A stretch of DNA of 38,061 bases from NCBI GenBank assembly GCA_027486525.1, contig JAIXOY010000119.1:1-38061 (forward strand), written 5' to 3'. Position numbers and translations under genes: made by a program. Of this stretch, positions 16,179 to 23,918 are shown piece after piece (the first letter of the stretch is position 1; each line of letters opens with the position of its first letter). The notes below the pieces were generated by a model that made no database searches, had not been told where the DNA came from, and saw nothing but the letters and a program-made list of their open reading frames with translations. The stretch is from Pseudomonadota bacterium (GTDB taxonomy: Bacteria > Bdellovibrionota > Bacteriovoracia > Bacteriovoracales > Bacteriovoracaceae).

Positions 16179-17621
16179 TTATTCACGTGGCTTGCGGCCT
16201 TCCATCATCTTCCCGATGAACCCCTGCATGTAATTAGTGACAGCGTCTTCCTGCTGCTTCTGCAATCCGTTAATGAACGCCGTCGCGAGGGCCACCGTCT
16301 CAGTCTGGCTCGGCATGCGTTCGCCGGTCAAAGCCGCCAACGCGTCTTCGTAGCCCACCGAGGTTTGCACGTAGTCAGGACGCACGGGATAGAAGAGTGC
16401 GCTGAGGACGTGGTTGCGCTCAACGCGCGTGAGGTGATCCGGGTGACTCGAGAGAATCTTCTCAAGGGAGGTCGAACTACCGCCGCCCGCCTCTCTGTGA
16501 AACACTTCAAACATGTCACCAATCCCGCGGGGATGGTAGCCCGCTAGCAACGCATACTGTGAACCGATGCGATCGGCTTCCATTTCTTGCTCGCGGCCTT
16601 TGCTGAGCAACCGTAGCTGGGCTCCAATCAACGTCCCGACGCCGATCATCGGAAGAATGATCTGCTCCACTTTATCATCCGTCGTCTCGGCCCACACTTG
16701 CGTGATGAGCATAACCGTAACGGCGGCCGTGAGCGTCTTCAAAGTCCGAGTCATGCCGCGCGTACCGTGACGAGCTGTCACGTGGGCCCACTCATGGCCT
16801 AGCACGCCCATGAGTGCGGATTCCGACGGTGACTTCTCCATCAAACCGCGGAACACGAACACGTAACCACCGGGCAGCGCAAACGCGTTCAACACATCGG
16901 CATTGATCACGCGAACTTTCGGGCGCAGGTTCGGCATGTCGGAGTTGCGTGCGACCAGATCCATCTTCTCTTGCATGTAGATCGTCGTGGGATGATCGAT
17001 CGGGAGAATCTTATCGCCGTTGTCTTTGATGAACTGCACGGCGTATTCACGGCCCATGCGCTCATCGTCTGCCATGCTAAACCAGTTACTCCCATCATCG
17101 ATGCTGCGCTGACCGACACCAAACGGTGAATACACGGCACTGTCTTTGCCACCGCAATCGGCGAGGTTTCTTAGATTCGTGATATCGATCTCAAGAAGAT
17201 CACCCTGCCGCGATGAGCGAAACACGTTCGAGCAATCAATCCTGGCGTCGAATTTTTCCGTCTCGACGTTGAGCTCGTGCCCGCTGAAGCCGCCGCCCGG
17301 CTTAATCGTGCCGCGCAGGCGAAATGCTTCCGATTCTTGATCCCGCAAATTGGCCTTCGAGATCAGACGCAGATCCGTCTTCACGCCTTTGACGTCTTCG
17401 CCTTTCTTGAGCGTGATCATGTTCTCACCCGGCACGAGTGTGGCGAGGTCAATGGTGTGGAACGTTTTCGGAATAAACCCCTTCGTGAGTTCGAGTTTCC
17501 CCATGAGCTGGCCCTGAAGCTCCGGCGAGATCTTCACCCTCACGAGCTTCGTTTTAGCAGCTTCTGCTAATGTGGGAACAAAAAGGGCCAGGGCCAAGGT
17601 ACTAGCAACTAGACGACGCAT
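16179..17621 (-). CDS. Exported M48-family metalloprotease
   Basis: A 480-aa protein with a signal peptide (residues 1-21). The zinc site is HEWAH (276-280), with the third ligand Glu in EMEADRIG (about 348), the standard M48 arrangement of periplasmic BepA/LoiP-like proteases that degrade misfolded envelope proteins. The N-terminal ~190 residues precede the catalytic part and match nothing I recognise; they include an isolated Cys pair (130 and 156) that could form a disulfide. There are no TPR repeats at the C-terminus, unlike BepA. The ribosome site AAGGAG precedes the ATG. A nested hairpin lies in the presumed leader. Confidence 0.9.
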   Translation of the reverse strand: MRRLVASTLALALFVPTLAEAAKTKLVRVKISPELQGQLMGKLELTKGFIPKTFHTIDLATLVPGENMITLKKGEDVKGVKTDLRLISKANLRDQESEAFRLRGTIKPGGGFSGHELNVETEKFDARIDCSNVFRSSRQGDLLEIDITNLRNLADCGGKDSAVYSPFGVGQRSIDDGSNWFSMADDERMGREYAVQFIKDNGDKILPIDHPTTIYMQEKMDLVARNSDMPNLRPKVRVINADVLNAFALPGGYVFVFRGLMEKSPSESALMGVLGHEWAHVTARHGTRGMTRTLKTLTAAVTVMLITQVWAETTDDKVEQIILPMIGVGTLIGAQLRLLSKGREQEMEADRIGSQYALLAGYHPRGIGDMFEVFHREAGGGSSTSLEKILSSHPDHLTRVERNHVLSALFYPVRPDYVQTSVGYEDALAALTGERMPSQTETVALATAFINGLQKQQEDAVTNYMQGFIGKMMEGRKPRE

Positions 17622-17637
17622 GTCGACTCCTTAGACA

Positions 17638-17671
17638 GATCCGGCAAGGCCAAAGGCCTAAAATCCGGATC
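17638..17671. promoter_or_regulatory. Nested hairpin in the M48 gene leader
   Basis: GATCCGG (17638-17644) pairs with CCGGATC (17665-17671), enclosing AGGCC-AAA-GGCCT. On the plus strand ATTTTTC follows, so it may terminate plus-strand antisense transcription. On the minus strand it lies just before the AAGGAG of the M48 gene and could act as a stabilising or regulatory leader stem. Confidence 0.4.
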
Positions 17672-17717
17672 ATTTTTCGGTTTATACCGTTCTAAGGAGC
17701 AAGGTCCGTGCCAGTGG

Positions 17718-19901
17718 CTAGAGCTCTATTTCGACCTTTTCAAGCTTCTTTTGTTCCCAGGAAACCGGCCACTCCACACGAACTTGCTTACAATCCGCCC
17801 AGTCCTGCCAAGGATTGCGGCCCTCTTTTTGATCATAGCGAGAATTGAGTCCCGGCAGCCCAAGCCAAACTTGCGGCATCTGATCCATGACCACGATCAA
17901 GCGCTCTGAGGCGCCGGCGGTGTGCTCAAAAATTTTGCGATCGGGATTCCATTTCACCGTACCGGGATCGACTGAGTGCTTATCCCCGCGAGTAGGAATC
18001 TCCGGTGAGTAGACCCAATCCGTGCGCGCTGAAAGATGCGGGAACGCATTAAGGTGAACATCGCGCCACGTTTTCCCCGCGAGATCACGGGTGGCTTCAT
18101 TGAACGCCTCCCGCGTCGCCTTGACCCATTCAGGATCATTCTCGACGCCAAGGCGCCAAAAGCCAATCTCGGCCACCTGCAACTTCTCATAGCTCAGATC
18201 CAGCGTGCGACGATAGATCGGACACACTTTACAGTCTAAATCGGCCACCTGATTCCAGCGCGCGAGGTCTTCGAGCCACGTCTTTTGCGCTTCCGTGAGC
18301 GTCGCCCCCTCCAACGCCTTGATGATCAAGGGCGAGAGGAAACGAGCATCCACCGCCACGCTGTCACACTGGAGGCGGCGGAAAGACTCTACGTCCTGCT
18401 TTTGGGAGGTGAGGAGTTCTTCGATGCGGAAAGCACGAAAACCAGCCGAGTAACTCCGCCCACCGTAGAATACCGAATCACTGGGCCAGTGACGATTATT
18501 GGCCGTCGCGACCCAACCGCGCTTGGGTTGGAACACATGGGGCATCTCTTCAGGAGTTAAAAAACTTGGCTGCCGAACATCAACGAGTGCGCCGGTGGAA
18601 ATTCCGTGAGCATGTTTCTCGAGCGAACGGAAGGCCTTCCCCACGACACGATGGCCGATCTTGCCTTCGTTATCCGCGAACACAAAATTCCACGACGGCA
18701 CACCCACGCGAGAGAGCGCGCGCTCCATCTCGTCGGCGTTCTTCACCACCATCATATGCCGGAGTGAGGCGAGGTCATCACCCCGCAGGTGGAAACCTGA
18801 CCATTTCAAAAGCAGAGGTCGCTTGTCATCGGTTTCGAGCGGTAACACCGGATAGCCATCGACCGTGCGCTGGAACGACTTGAAGAAGATCGGTAACTTC
18901 AAGAAGCCCCACTTCACCCAAACGAGGGGCCGGAAGCTTTCGAGTTCGGCCTCGTCTTGTTTTTCCAAGGCCACCACGTCGGCCGTGTTCACATACGCAT
19001 TGGTCAGTCCCCACGACACACGACGATTGGTTCCACTCACGATCAAGGGCACACCCGGCAACGAAGCGCCGATCACATCCGTGGTTGGGCCCTCGAGATG
19101 AATCCAATACCAGAACATCGGCGTCTTCAGATCCAAGTGCGGATCATTGGCGAGCATCGCTTTGTTCAAGAGGCTGCGTGAGGGGGCCACCACCCAATTG
19201 TTCGACCCACTCTCAACGCCGAAGGGCGTTGGAAACGAGGCCCACACTGGCGACACTGATTTCACGTCGGTTGAAGTCGTGCGCGCCCGTTCACTCAACG
19301 GATACTCACCGGCTTTGAGAACGGTGGTGTCCCAGGGCACACCATCGGGATCAAACAGCTGCGGCGTTTTTTCCTTCCACTTTTCAACGGCGCGCGCTTC
19401 TTCGTACTCGACCCAAAAGGATTTGCGGGTTTGATCGAAGGACTGGAGCAAGAGAATCATCAACGAGTGCTGCGGCTTCCATTTTTCGGGCAGGGGATGA
19501 CCATTGAGAAACTCTTGGGTGGGATGCTGCTTGGCGACCCGGAAACCGTGATTCACTCCGGCGGCATACGAGGTCAGCATCTCCCGCTCCGCTGGCGCCA
19601 TGATCGCCCACAATTTATCGGCCCAAGCAGGCAGACCTAAAAGACGCATCATCATGTCGCCTTTCAAATGGGCGAAGCCGTGCACTTCTGCGTTCGTCCC
19701 CAAGGCCGTGCGACGAAAGTGATCCATCATCCAGGCCCGATCGCGGCCATGAAGATAGCCGAAACAGTAAGTGAAACCGCTCTCATCGCCGACGCGCACG
19801 TGCGAGATTCGCTGGGCATCTTCCCAGACCTCGCACCGAGAGGCCTGGGCACTGAGACTTAAAAGAGAACAGAAGACAGCGGTAAGCCATTGGCGATTCA
19901 T
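17718..19901 (-). CDS. Exported penicillin acylase-type N-terminal-nucleophile hydrolase (S45)
   Basis: A 727-aa precursor with a signal peptide, of the penicillin amidase family: penicillin acylases, quorum-signal acylases and aculeacin acylases. These are cut into alpha and beta chains, and the new N-terminal Ser of the beta chain attacks amide bonds. The cut site is visible at VESG/SNNWVV, giving Ser233 as nucleophile, and YLHGRDRAWMMD in the alpha chain is the typical conserved stretch. The alpha segment of about 210 residues is normal. The substrate could be acyl-homoserine lactones, N-acyl amino acids or beta-lactams; it cannot be told from sequence. The start is the ATG at 19901, five bases after AAGGA; the ATG at 19907 overlaps that site. 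Confidence 0.9.
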   Translation of the reverse strand: MNRQWLTAVFCSLLSLSAQASRCEVWEDAQRISHVRVGDESGFTYCFGYLHGRDRAWMMDHFRRTALGTNAEVHGFAHLKGDMMMRLLGLPAWADKLWAIMAPAEREMLTSYAAGVNHGFRVAKQHPTQEFLNGHPLPEKWKPQHSLMILLLQSFDQTRKSFWVEYEEARAVEKWKEKTPQLFDPDGVPWDTTVLKAGEYPLSERARTTSTDVKSVSPVWASFPTPFGVESGSNNWVVAPSRSLLNKAMLANDPHLDLKTPMFWYWIHLEGPTTDVIGASLPGVPLIVSGTNRRVSWGLTNAYVNTADVVALEKQDEAELESFRPLVWVKWGFLKLPIFFKSFQRTVDGYPVLPLETDDKRPLLLKWSGFHLRGDDLASLRHMMVVKNADEMERALSRVGVPSWNFVFADNEGKIGHRVVGKAFRSLEKHAHGISTGALVDVRQPSFLTPEEMPHVFQPKRGWVATANNRHWPSDSVFYGGRSYSAGFRAFRIEELLTSQKQDVESFRRLQCDSVAVDARFLSPLIIKALEGATLTEAQKTWLEDLARWNQVADLDCKVCPIYRRTLDLSYEKLQVAEIGFWRLGVENDPEWVKATREAFNEATRDLAGKTWRDVHLNAFPHLSARTDWVYSPEIPTRGDKHSVDPGTVKWNPDRKIFEHTAGASERLIVVMDQMPQVWLGLPGLNSRYDQKEGRNPWQDWADCKQVRVEWPVSWEQKKLEKVEIEL

Positions 19902-19985
19902 AAACATCCTTAATCAGAACATTTTAGGGGCCTAAATCCTCTTCGTCCATTCGACGATGACTGACGGTTATGCTACGGTGACGGG

Positions 19986-20636
19986 ATGAAAACATGGTTT
20001 ATTTGCATGGCCCTAAGCCTCTCGGCGTATGCCCAAAATTTTCCCTCTGATTGGTGGCGTCCCGTCCCTCGTGGAGACGCCTCGAGCTGGGAAATTCTCC
20101 CGCAAGACGCGCTCCCGGGGGAAGTGATCCTTTCTAAACGCACCGAGTTGGGCATTTTCAGCAATTTTGGAGCGACTCCCTTTATCCTCGATGGCCTTAC
20201 CTACGCCTCCGTTGAAGGTCTCTGGCAGGCCATGAAATACCCAGACCCGAGTCTCACGAATGATCCTCGCCATGCCATCACAGACTGGCCCCACACACGC
20301 GCCGAAGTCATGGCCATGACCGGCTTCGAAGCCAAGGCTGCCGGCACGGCCGCCGGGGACATCTACAAGAAATTCAAACTCAAAAACATCTCTTACGGCA
20401 CGCAGACTTTTGACTACAAAGATTTCGCCGCCGGCTCGGCATTGCATCTCGACATTATTTCTCGCGCCCTCAAAGCGAAGCTCGAGCAGAATCCTGGGCT
20501 GTGGGAACTGCTAGAAAAAACCCAGTGCCTCCGCCTGCGTCCCGATCACAAACCGGGCGAGAATGATCCGCCAGCTTACAAGTACTACGACCTCTTCATG
20601 CAATTCCGTCAGGAGCGCGTTCCTTGTTCATTCTAG
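19986..20636 (+). CDS. Exported NADAR-domain protein (YbiA-like)
   Basis: A 216-aa protein with a clear signal peptide (MKTWFICMALSLSAYA, cut before QN) followed by a NADAR/DUF1768 domain. Family signs are IFSNFGATPF (57-66), the Glu77/Lys84 segment SVEGLWQAMKY, the helix GFEAKAAG and a C-terminal LFMQFR. NADAR proteins cleave N-glycosidic bonds: E. coli YbiA acts on riboflavin-pathway intermediates, and others remove ADP-ribose from nucleic acid. All that I know of act in the cytosol, so export is unusual. The usual DxWGxG stretch near the C-terminus is replaced by a PDHKPGEND segment. It overlaps the next gene by 13 bp and is translated with it. Confidence 0.8.
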   Translation: MKTWFICMALSLSAYAQNFPSDWWRPVPRGDASSWEILPQDALPGEVILSKRTELGIFSNFGATPFILDGLTYASVEGLWQAMKYPDPSLTNDPRHAITDWPHTRAEVMAMTGFEAKAAGTAAGDIYKKFKLKNISYGTQTFDYKDFAAGSALHLDIISRALKAKLEQNPGLWELLEKTQCLRLRPDHKPGENDPPAYKYYDLFMQFRQERVPCSF

Positions 20637-22489
20637 CCTTCATTTTTTCACTGATGGTCCAAGCCTCGACCCCAGCGCAGCTGCGTCCGATCGCCGTCAA
20701 TGAACAGATCGTTCGCCGTGACCTGGCGCTCATCCTTAAAGATGCTCACCTCCCGACGGATCTCTTGGGCGTGGTGTGGAGCGAAGGAAAGAGCAACACG
20801 GTTCGTTTCAATTGCCAGAAAAAACCCTGGGCCCTGCAGGTCACAGCTGAGAGTGAAGAAAAGTCTGCGACGTTTTATCGCGGTCTTCGGGGATTAGGAT
20901 TTCTCTTCCCTCACCCACGCTGGCAAGTCTCTCCGACCCTCAACGACATCAAACGCCAGTGCGGCAAGACCTTCAACTGGAAGCCGACACTTAAGCATCG
21001 CGGGCTCCACCTCCACACGCTTCACCCTAATGAATGGGTCCGCGGCTTCCTCATGGATCGCACCGACGTTGCCAATGAGATCGTGCGCTGGAGTGCTCGC
21101 AATGGTCAGAACCTCATCGACGTGAGTCTTGTCCGTATTCCGCTTGAAAAGATTCAGAGTAATTTCAAAGCTCCGTTTCAGCTCGCGCGCGACCTGGGCG
21201 TGCATACCGGCGTCTCTCTCGGCGTAGCGCTGCAGCAGCAAAACAGCTACAAGCTCCTAACGCTTTGGCAGGCGATCACCGGATTTGGGTCGGATGAGGC
21301 CCTCGAGCGCGAGCTCGAGAAACTCATCGACGCCGTCGACACCAGCTTCATCGTCCTCGAAGCCGGCACCAGTGAGTTCACTTCCACGGATCCCGAAAGC
21401 ACCATCAAGTGGCTGAATCACGCCGACGCCATCGCCCGCAAACACAATCGAGCGATCTTCACCAAGGTGCATGTCTCCAGCAACCAACAAAACACAAAAT
21501 GGGGCAACTACAATTTCTTGCCCTCCTTTGCTGCCAAGTCCGTGGGTGTGCTTCCCCACACGGTGATGTTCTACGGCTTGCTTGATCCGAAAGCGCCGAT
21601 GTATGGCAACAAAGACTTCCACGGCATTCGTAAGTTCATGGAGAAAGAATCTCAACAGCGTCCGGCCTGGTATTACCCCGAAACGGGTTACTGGGTGGCG
21701 ATGGACGCCGATATCCCTCTGCTTCTCACCGATTATCTGCGGACCCGCGCCGAAGATTTAAAGTGGTTGCATGAGAACAAGATGGACGGTCAGCTGATTT
21801 TCTCCACGGGCCACGGCATGGGTGGTTGGCTCTACGATTGGACACAGGCCCTGTTGATCGATGAAGAACTGAAGTTCGATCCCTACATCGGCCTCACTCT
21901 TCTAGGTGAAGACCGCGGCGCTTGGGAAAAGATCTTTGCCCACCAAAAATATCATTTCAAAGACGCCGGCGTGATCCCCATGATCTCGGCCGCCAACCTC
22001 CAGGACGAACTCTCCAGCACCCATCGCATCCATGAGCGCCACACCATTAAAGAAGTGGCCGGTGACGAGAAACTGCGAGAAGCAGAGATCCGGCTCCTCA
22101 CTTCTGCCTCGGCCGCCTGGCCTGACACCACCGCTGTGAAAGAAGCTGAACTTGCCCGGCTGTTACTTGTCACACGCCTGCGCGTGGAACAGGCGCTGCA
22201 GCTCCGCCTGGCCATGCGCGAAGACGACAAGCGGGCCGAGTCCTTAGAGAACGCGAAACTTCTGCGGGAACAGGCCTCGCGCCTGCTCTCCGAATCGCGC
22301 AATGATCAACGCAACTACGCCGATCTTGGCGTGATGGATGTCTGGGCGAATCCGACGAGCTATCAGTTTGGCTACATCTACCCATCAGCAAGTTTGTACT
22401 GGTGGGCGCGGGAAGAGCGCATGGTTCGTGACGACAGCTACTGGCCTTTCACTGAAAATATATATGATATCTGGGACATCCTCTTCTAA
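20624..22489 (+). CDS. Large secreted protein, probable glycoside-hydrolase-like barrel
   Basis: A 621-aa protein. The start is TTG at 20624, 13 bp inside the NADAR gene, with AGGAG just upstream and a signal peptide (MFILAFIFSLMVQAS). Residues about 40-110 resemble the N-terminal alpha/beta domain that precedes the barrel in several glycosidases (YRGLRGLGFLFPHPRWQ). KHRGLHLHTLHPNEW (about 125-140) then looks like the first strand of a (beta/alpha)8 barrel, as in GH67/GH20/DUF4838-type proteins. The C-terminal ~150 residues are helical and rich in charged residues. I cannot name a family or catalytic acids with confidence. The translational coupling suggests it works with the exported NADAR protein. 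Confidence 0.72.
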   Translation: MFILAFIFSLMVQASTPAQLRPIAVNEQIVRRDLALILKDAHLPTDLLGVVWSEGKSNTVRFNCQKKPWALQVTAESEEKSATFYRGLRGLGFLFPHPRWQVSPTLNDIKRQCGKTFNWKPTLKHRGLHLHTLHPNEWVRGFLMDRTDVANEIVRWSARNGQNLIDVSLVRIPLEKIQSNFKAPFQLARDLGVHTGVSLGVALQQQNSYKLLTLWQAITGFGSDEALERELEKLIDAVDTSFIVLEAGTSEFTSTDPESTIKWLNHADAIARKHNRAIFTKVHVSSNQQNTKWGNYNFLPSFAAKSVGVLPHTVMFYGLLDPKAPMYGNKDFHGIRKFMEKESQQRPAWYYPETGYWVAMDADIPLLLTDYLRTRAEDLKWLHENKMDGQLIFSTGHGMGGWLYDWTQALLIDEELKFDPYIGLTLLGEDRGAWEKIFAHQKYHFKDAGVIPMISAANLQDELSSTHRIHERHTIKEVAGDEKLREAEIRLLTSASAAWPDTTAVKEAELARLLLVTRLRVEQALQLRLAMREDDKRAESLENAKLLREQASRLLSESRNDQRNYADLGVMDVWANPTSYQFGYIYPSASLYWWAREERMVRDDSYWPFTENIYDIWDILF

Positions 22490-23019
22490 CCGACGTTCAC
22501 CTTCCAACCAAGGTCTTCCGCCGTTGTCCATTGCTGAACCCACTCCGCGAGCTTCGGTGATTCCGATGACTCACCCATCGCCTGCGCGATGTCTCCGGGA
22601 TAAACACCACCGCCGCTCTTCTTCAAGAAGCGACCTTTCACCAGTGCGAGGGCCGCGACTTCTTTTCCGAGCATAAATTTTTGCTGGATATAAAAGAAGC
22701 GCTCGTCCCACCCAATCAGTTGGGTGCGAACGGTGAACGCACGAAACGGATCCAGTGAACGCCGGTAGCGAATGGTCTGCGACGCCACCACCGGATACCA
22801 GCCATTCTGTTTGACGACTTTCATCAGTCCCGAACGCAGCACTAAGTCGGTGCGCGCCAAGTCCATGATCGAAAGGTACACGCCGTTATTCATGTGCATG
22901 TTGGTATCGAGGTCACTCGGCCAGACTCTAAACCCGATCCCCGACTCTTCAAAGAACTTCGTCGTCGGCCGGAAGCGAAAGGTCACGAGGAGCCAAAAGA
23001 TTCGACCGAAAAGATTCAA
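22486..23019 (-). CDS. Hotdog-fold acyl-CoA thioesterase-like protein (THEM6 type)
   Basis: A 177-aa protein of the 4HBT/hotdog superfamily. The family signature is the acidic-loop stretch DLDTNMHMNNGVYLSIMD, where the Asp and following helix form the active site. The N-terminal segment FGRIFWLLVTF is hydrophobic and may anchor it to the membrane, as in THEM6 proteins. It probably hydrolyses acyl-CoA or an acyl-thioester. The start is TTG at 23019, with GAGG eight bases upstream. It is divergent from an HxlR regulator whose own operon holds a second hotdog thioesterase, and it converges with the barrel protein gene by interlocked CTAA stops. Confidence 0.85.
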   Translation of the reverse strand: MNLFGRIFWLLVTFRFRPTTKFFEESGIGFRVWPSDLDTNMHMNNGVYLSIMDLARTDLVLRSGLMKVVKQNGWYPVVASQTIRYRRSLDPFRAFTVRTQLIGWDERFFYIQQKFMLGKEVAALALVKGRFLKKSGGGVYPGDIAQAMGESSESPKLAEWVQQWTTAEDLGWKVNVG

Positions 23020-23054
23020 CTGAAACCTCGCTACTAAATCGGTTGCATTTCAAA

Positions 23055-23067
23055 ACCATTTAACGGT
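23055..23067. promoter_or_regulatory. Possible HxlR operator between divergent genes
   Basis: An imperfect palindrome ACCATTTAACGGT, together with the nearby GGTT-N9-AACC (23042-23058), in the 60 bp between the thioesterase and the HxlR gene. Position and symmetry suggest regulator binding; no consensus is available to compare. Confidence 0.3.
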
Positions 23068-23079
23068 AGGATGAATTTC

Positions 23080-23511
23080 ATGTCAAAGAAAAAAAGTATC
23101 TGCCCCCTGGCCTTCGCCCTCGACCAGGTGGGTGATCGCTGGACCTTTATGATTCTGCGAAATGCCTTCTTTGGCATGCGCCGCTTTAGCGATTTCGTCA
23201 GCGATCTAGGAATTGCTCGCAACATCCTTTCGCAGCGCCTGGAAGCCATGGTCGCCAACGGCCTCTTCACTATTGTGCCCTCTGAAACGGATGCACGGGT
23301 CACTGAGTATCGCCTCACGAAGAAGGCCAAGGAACTTTCGAGCGCGCTGGTGGCCATGCGCATGTGGGCGGAGAAGTGGCACCCGGACATTGATTTCAAG
23401 GGTGAGCTCATCGACATCGCAACTCATAAAAAAATTAAGCAACTACGCTTTCGGACGACAGACAACCAAGACGTAGCGCCAGAAAATGTGCGCGTGGAGT
23501 ATGCCCCATGA
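23080..23511 (+). CDS. HxlR-family winged-helix transcription regulator
   Basis: A 143-aa regulator with the HxlR hallmark near its start: a conserved Cys8 (SICPLAFALDQVGDRWT), then the recognition region RRFSDF...ILSQRLEAMVANGLF. Family members bind DNA as dimers and often respond to reactive electrophiles or oxidants through that Cys. I prefer the ATG at 23080, which has AGGA eight bases upstream; an in-frame ATG at 23071 overlaps that site but cannot be excluded. It is followed by a thioesterase gene (4-bp ATGA overlap) and preceded by a divergent one, so it probably controls both. Confidence 0.88.
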   Translation: MSKKKSICPLAFALDQVGDRWTFMILRNAFFGMRRFSDFVSDLGIARNILSQRLEAMVANGLFTIVPSETDARVTEYRLTKKAKELSSALVAMRMWAEKWHPDIDFKGELIDIATHKKIKQLRFRTTDNQDVAPENVRVEYAP

Positions 23512-23918
23512 CCCCCTTCTCTTACCCCCTGACCGTGCAACCCGCGGACATCGACGCTCTCAACCACGTGAACAACGAAGTCTATCTGAAGTGGTTGCTG
23601 GAGGCGGCCGGCGCCCATTCTGTTTCTCTGGGTTTCGGCATGGAGAAATTTCTCAGTGACGGTGCGTGCTTCGTGGTTCGTCGCCATGAGATCGAGTATC
23701 TCGCCTCGGCCTACCTCGGAGAAGAGCTGGTGGTGGAAACCTGGGTGAAAGACATGGAGGCCGTTCGCTCCAAGCGCGCGTATCGCATTCGTCGACTCAA
23801 AGATGACAAGATCTTGGTCACGGCGGAAACGCTGTGGGTCTACATCAACATGAAGACCGGACGGCCCACAGAGATTCCTGCATCCATGCAGGAAGCCTAT
23901 CTAAAATCTAATAGCTAG
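23508..23918 (+). CDS. 4HBT acyl-CoA thioesterase (YbgC/FadM-like)
   Basis: A 136-aa single-hotdog protein. The conserved N-terminal motif QPADIDALNHVNNEVYLKWL contains the catalytic Asp and the HVNN loop of the YbgC/FadM thioesterases, which release free acid from acyl-CoA. Length and fold order are typical. It overlaps the HxlR gene by ATGA and so shares its transcript. Its last 11 bases overlap the convergent transglutaminase-like gene. Confidence 0.88.
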   Translation: MTPFSYPLTVQPADIDALNHVNNEVYLKWLLEAAGAHSVSLGFGMEKFLSDGACFVVRRHEIEYLASAYLGEELVVETWVKDMEAVRSKRAYRIRRLKDDKILVTAETLWVYINMKTGRPTEIPASMQEAYLKSNS

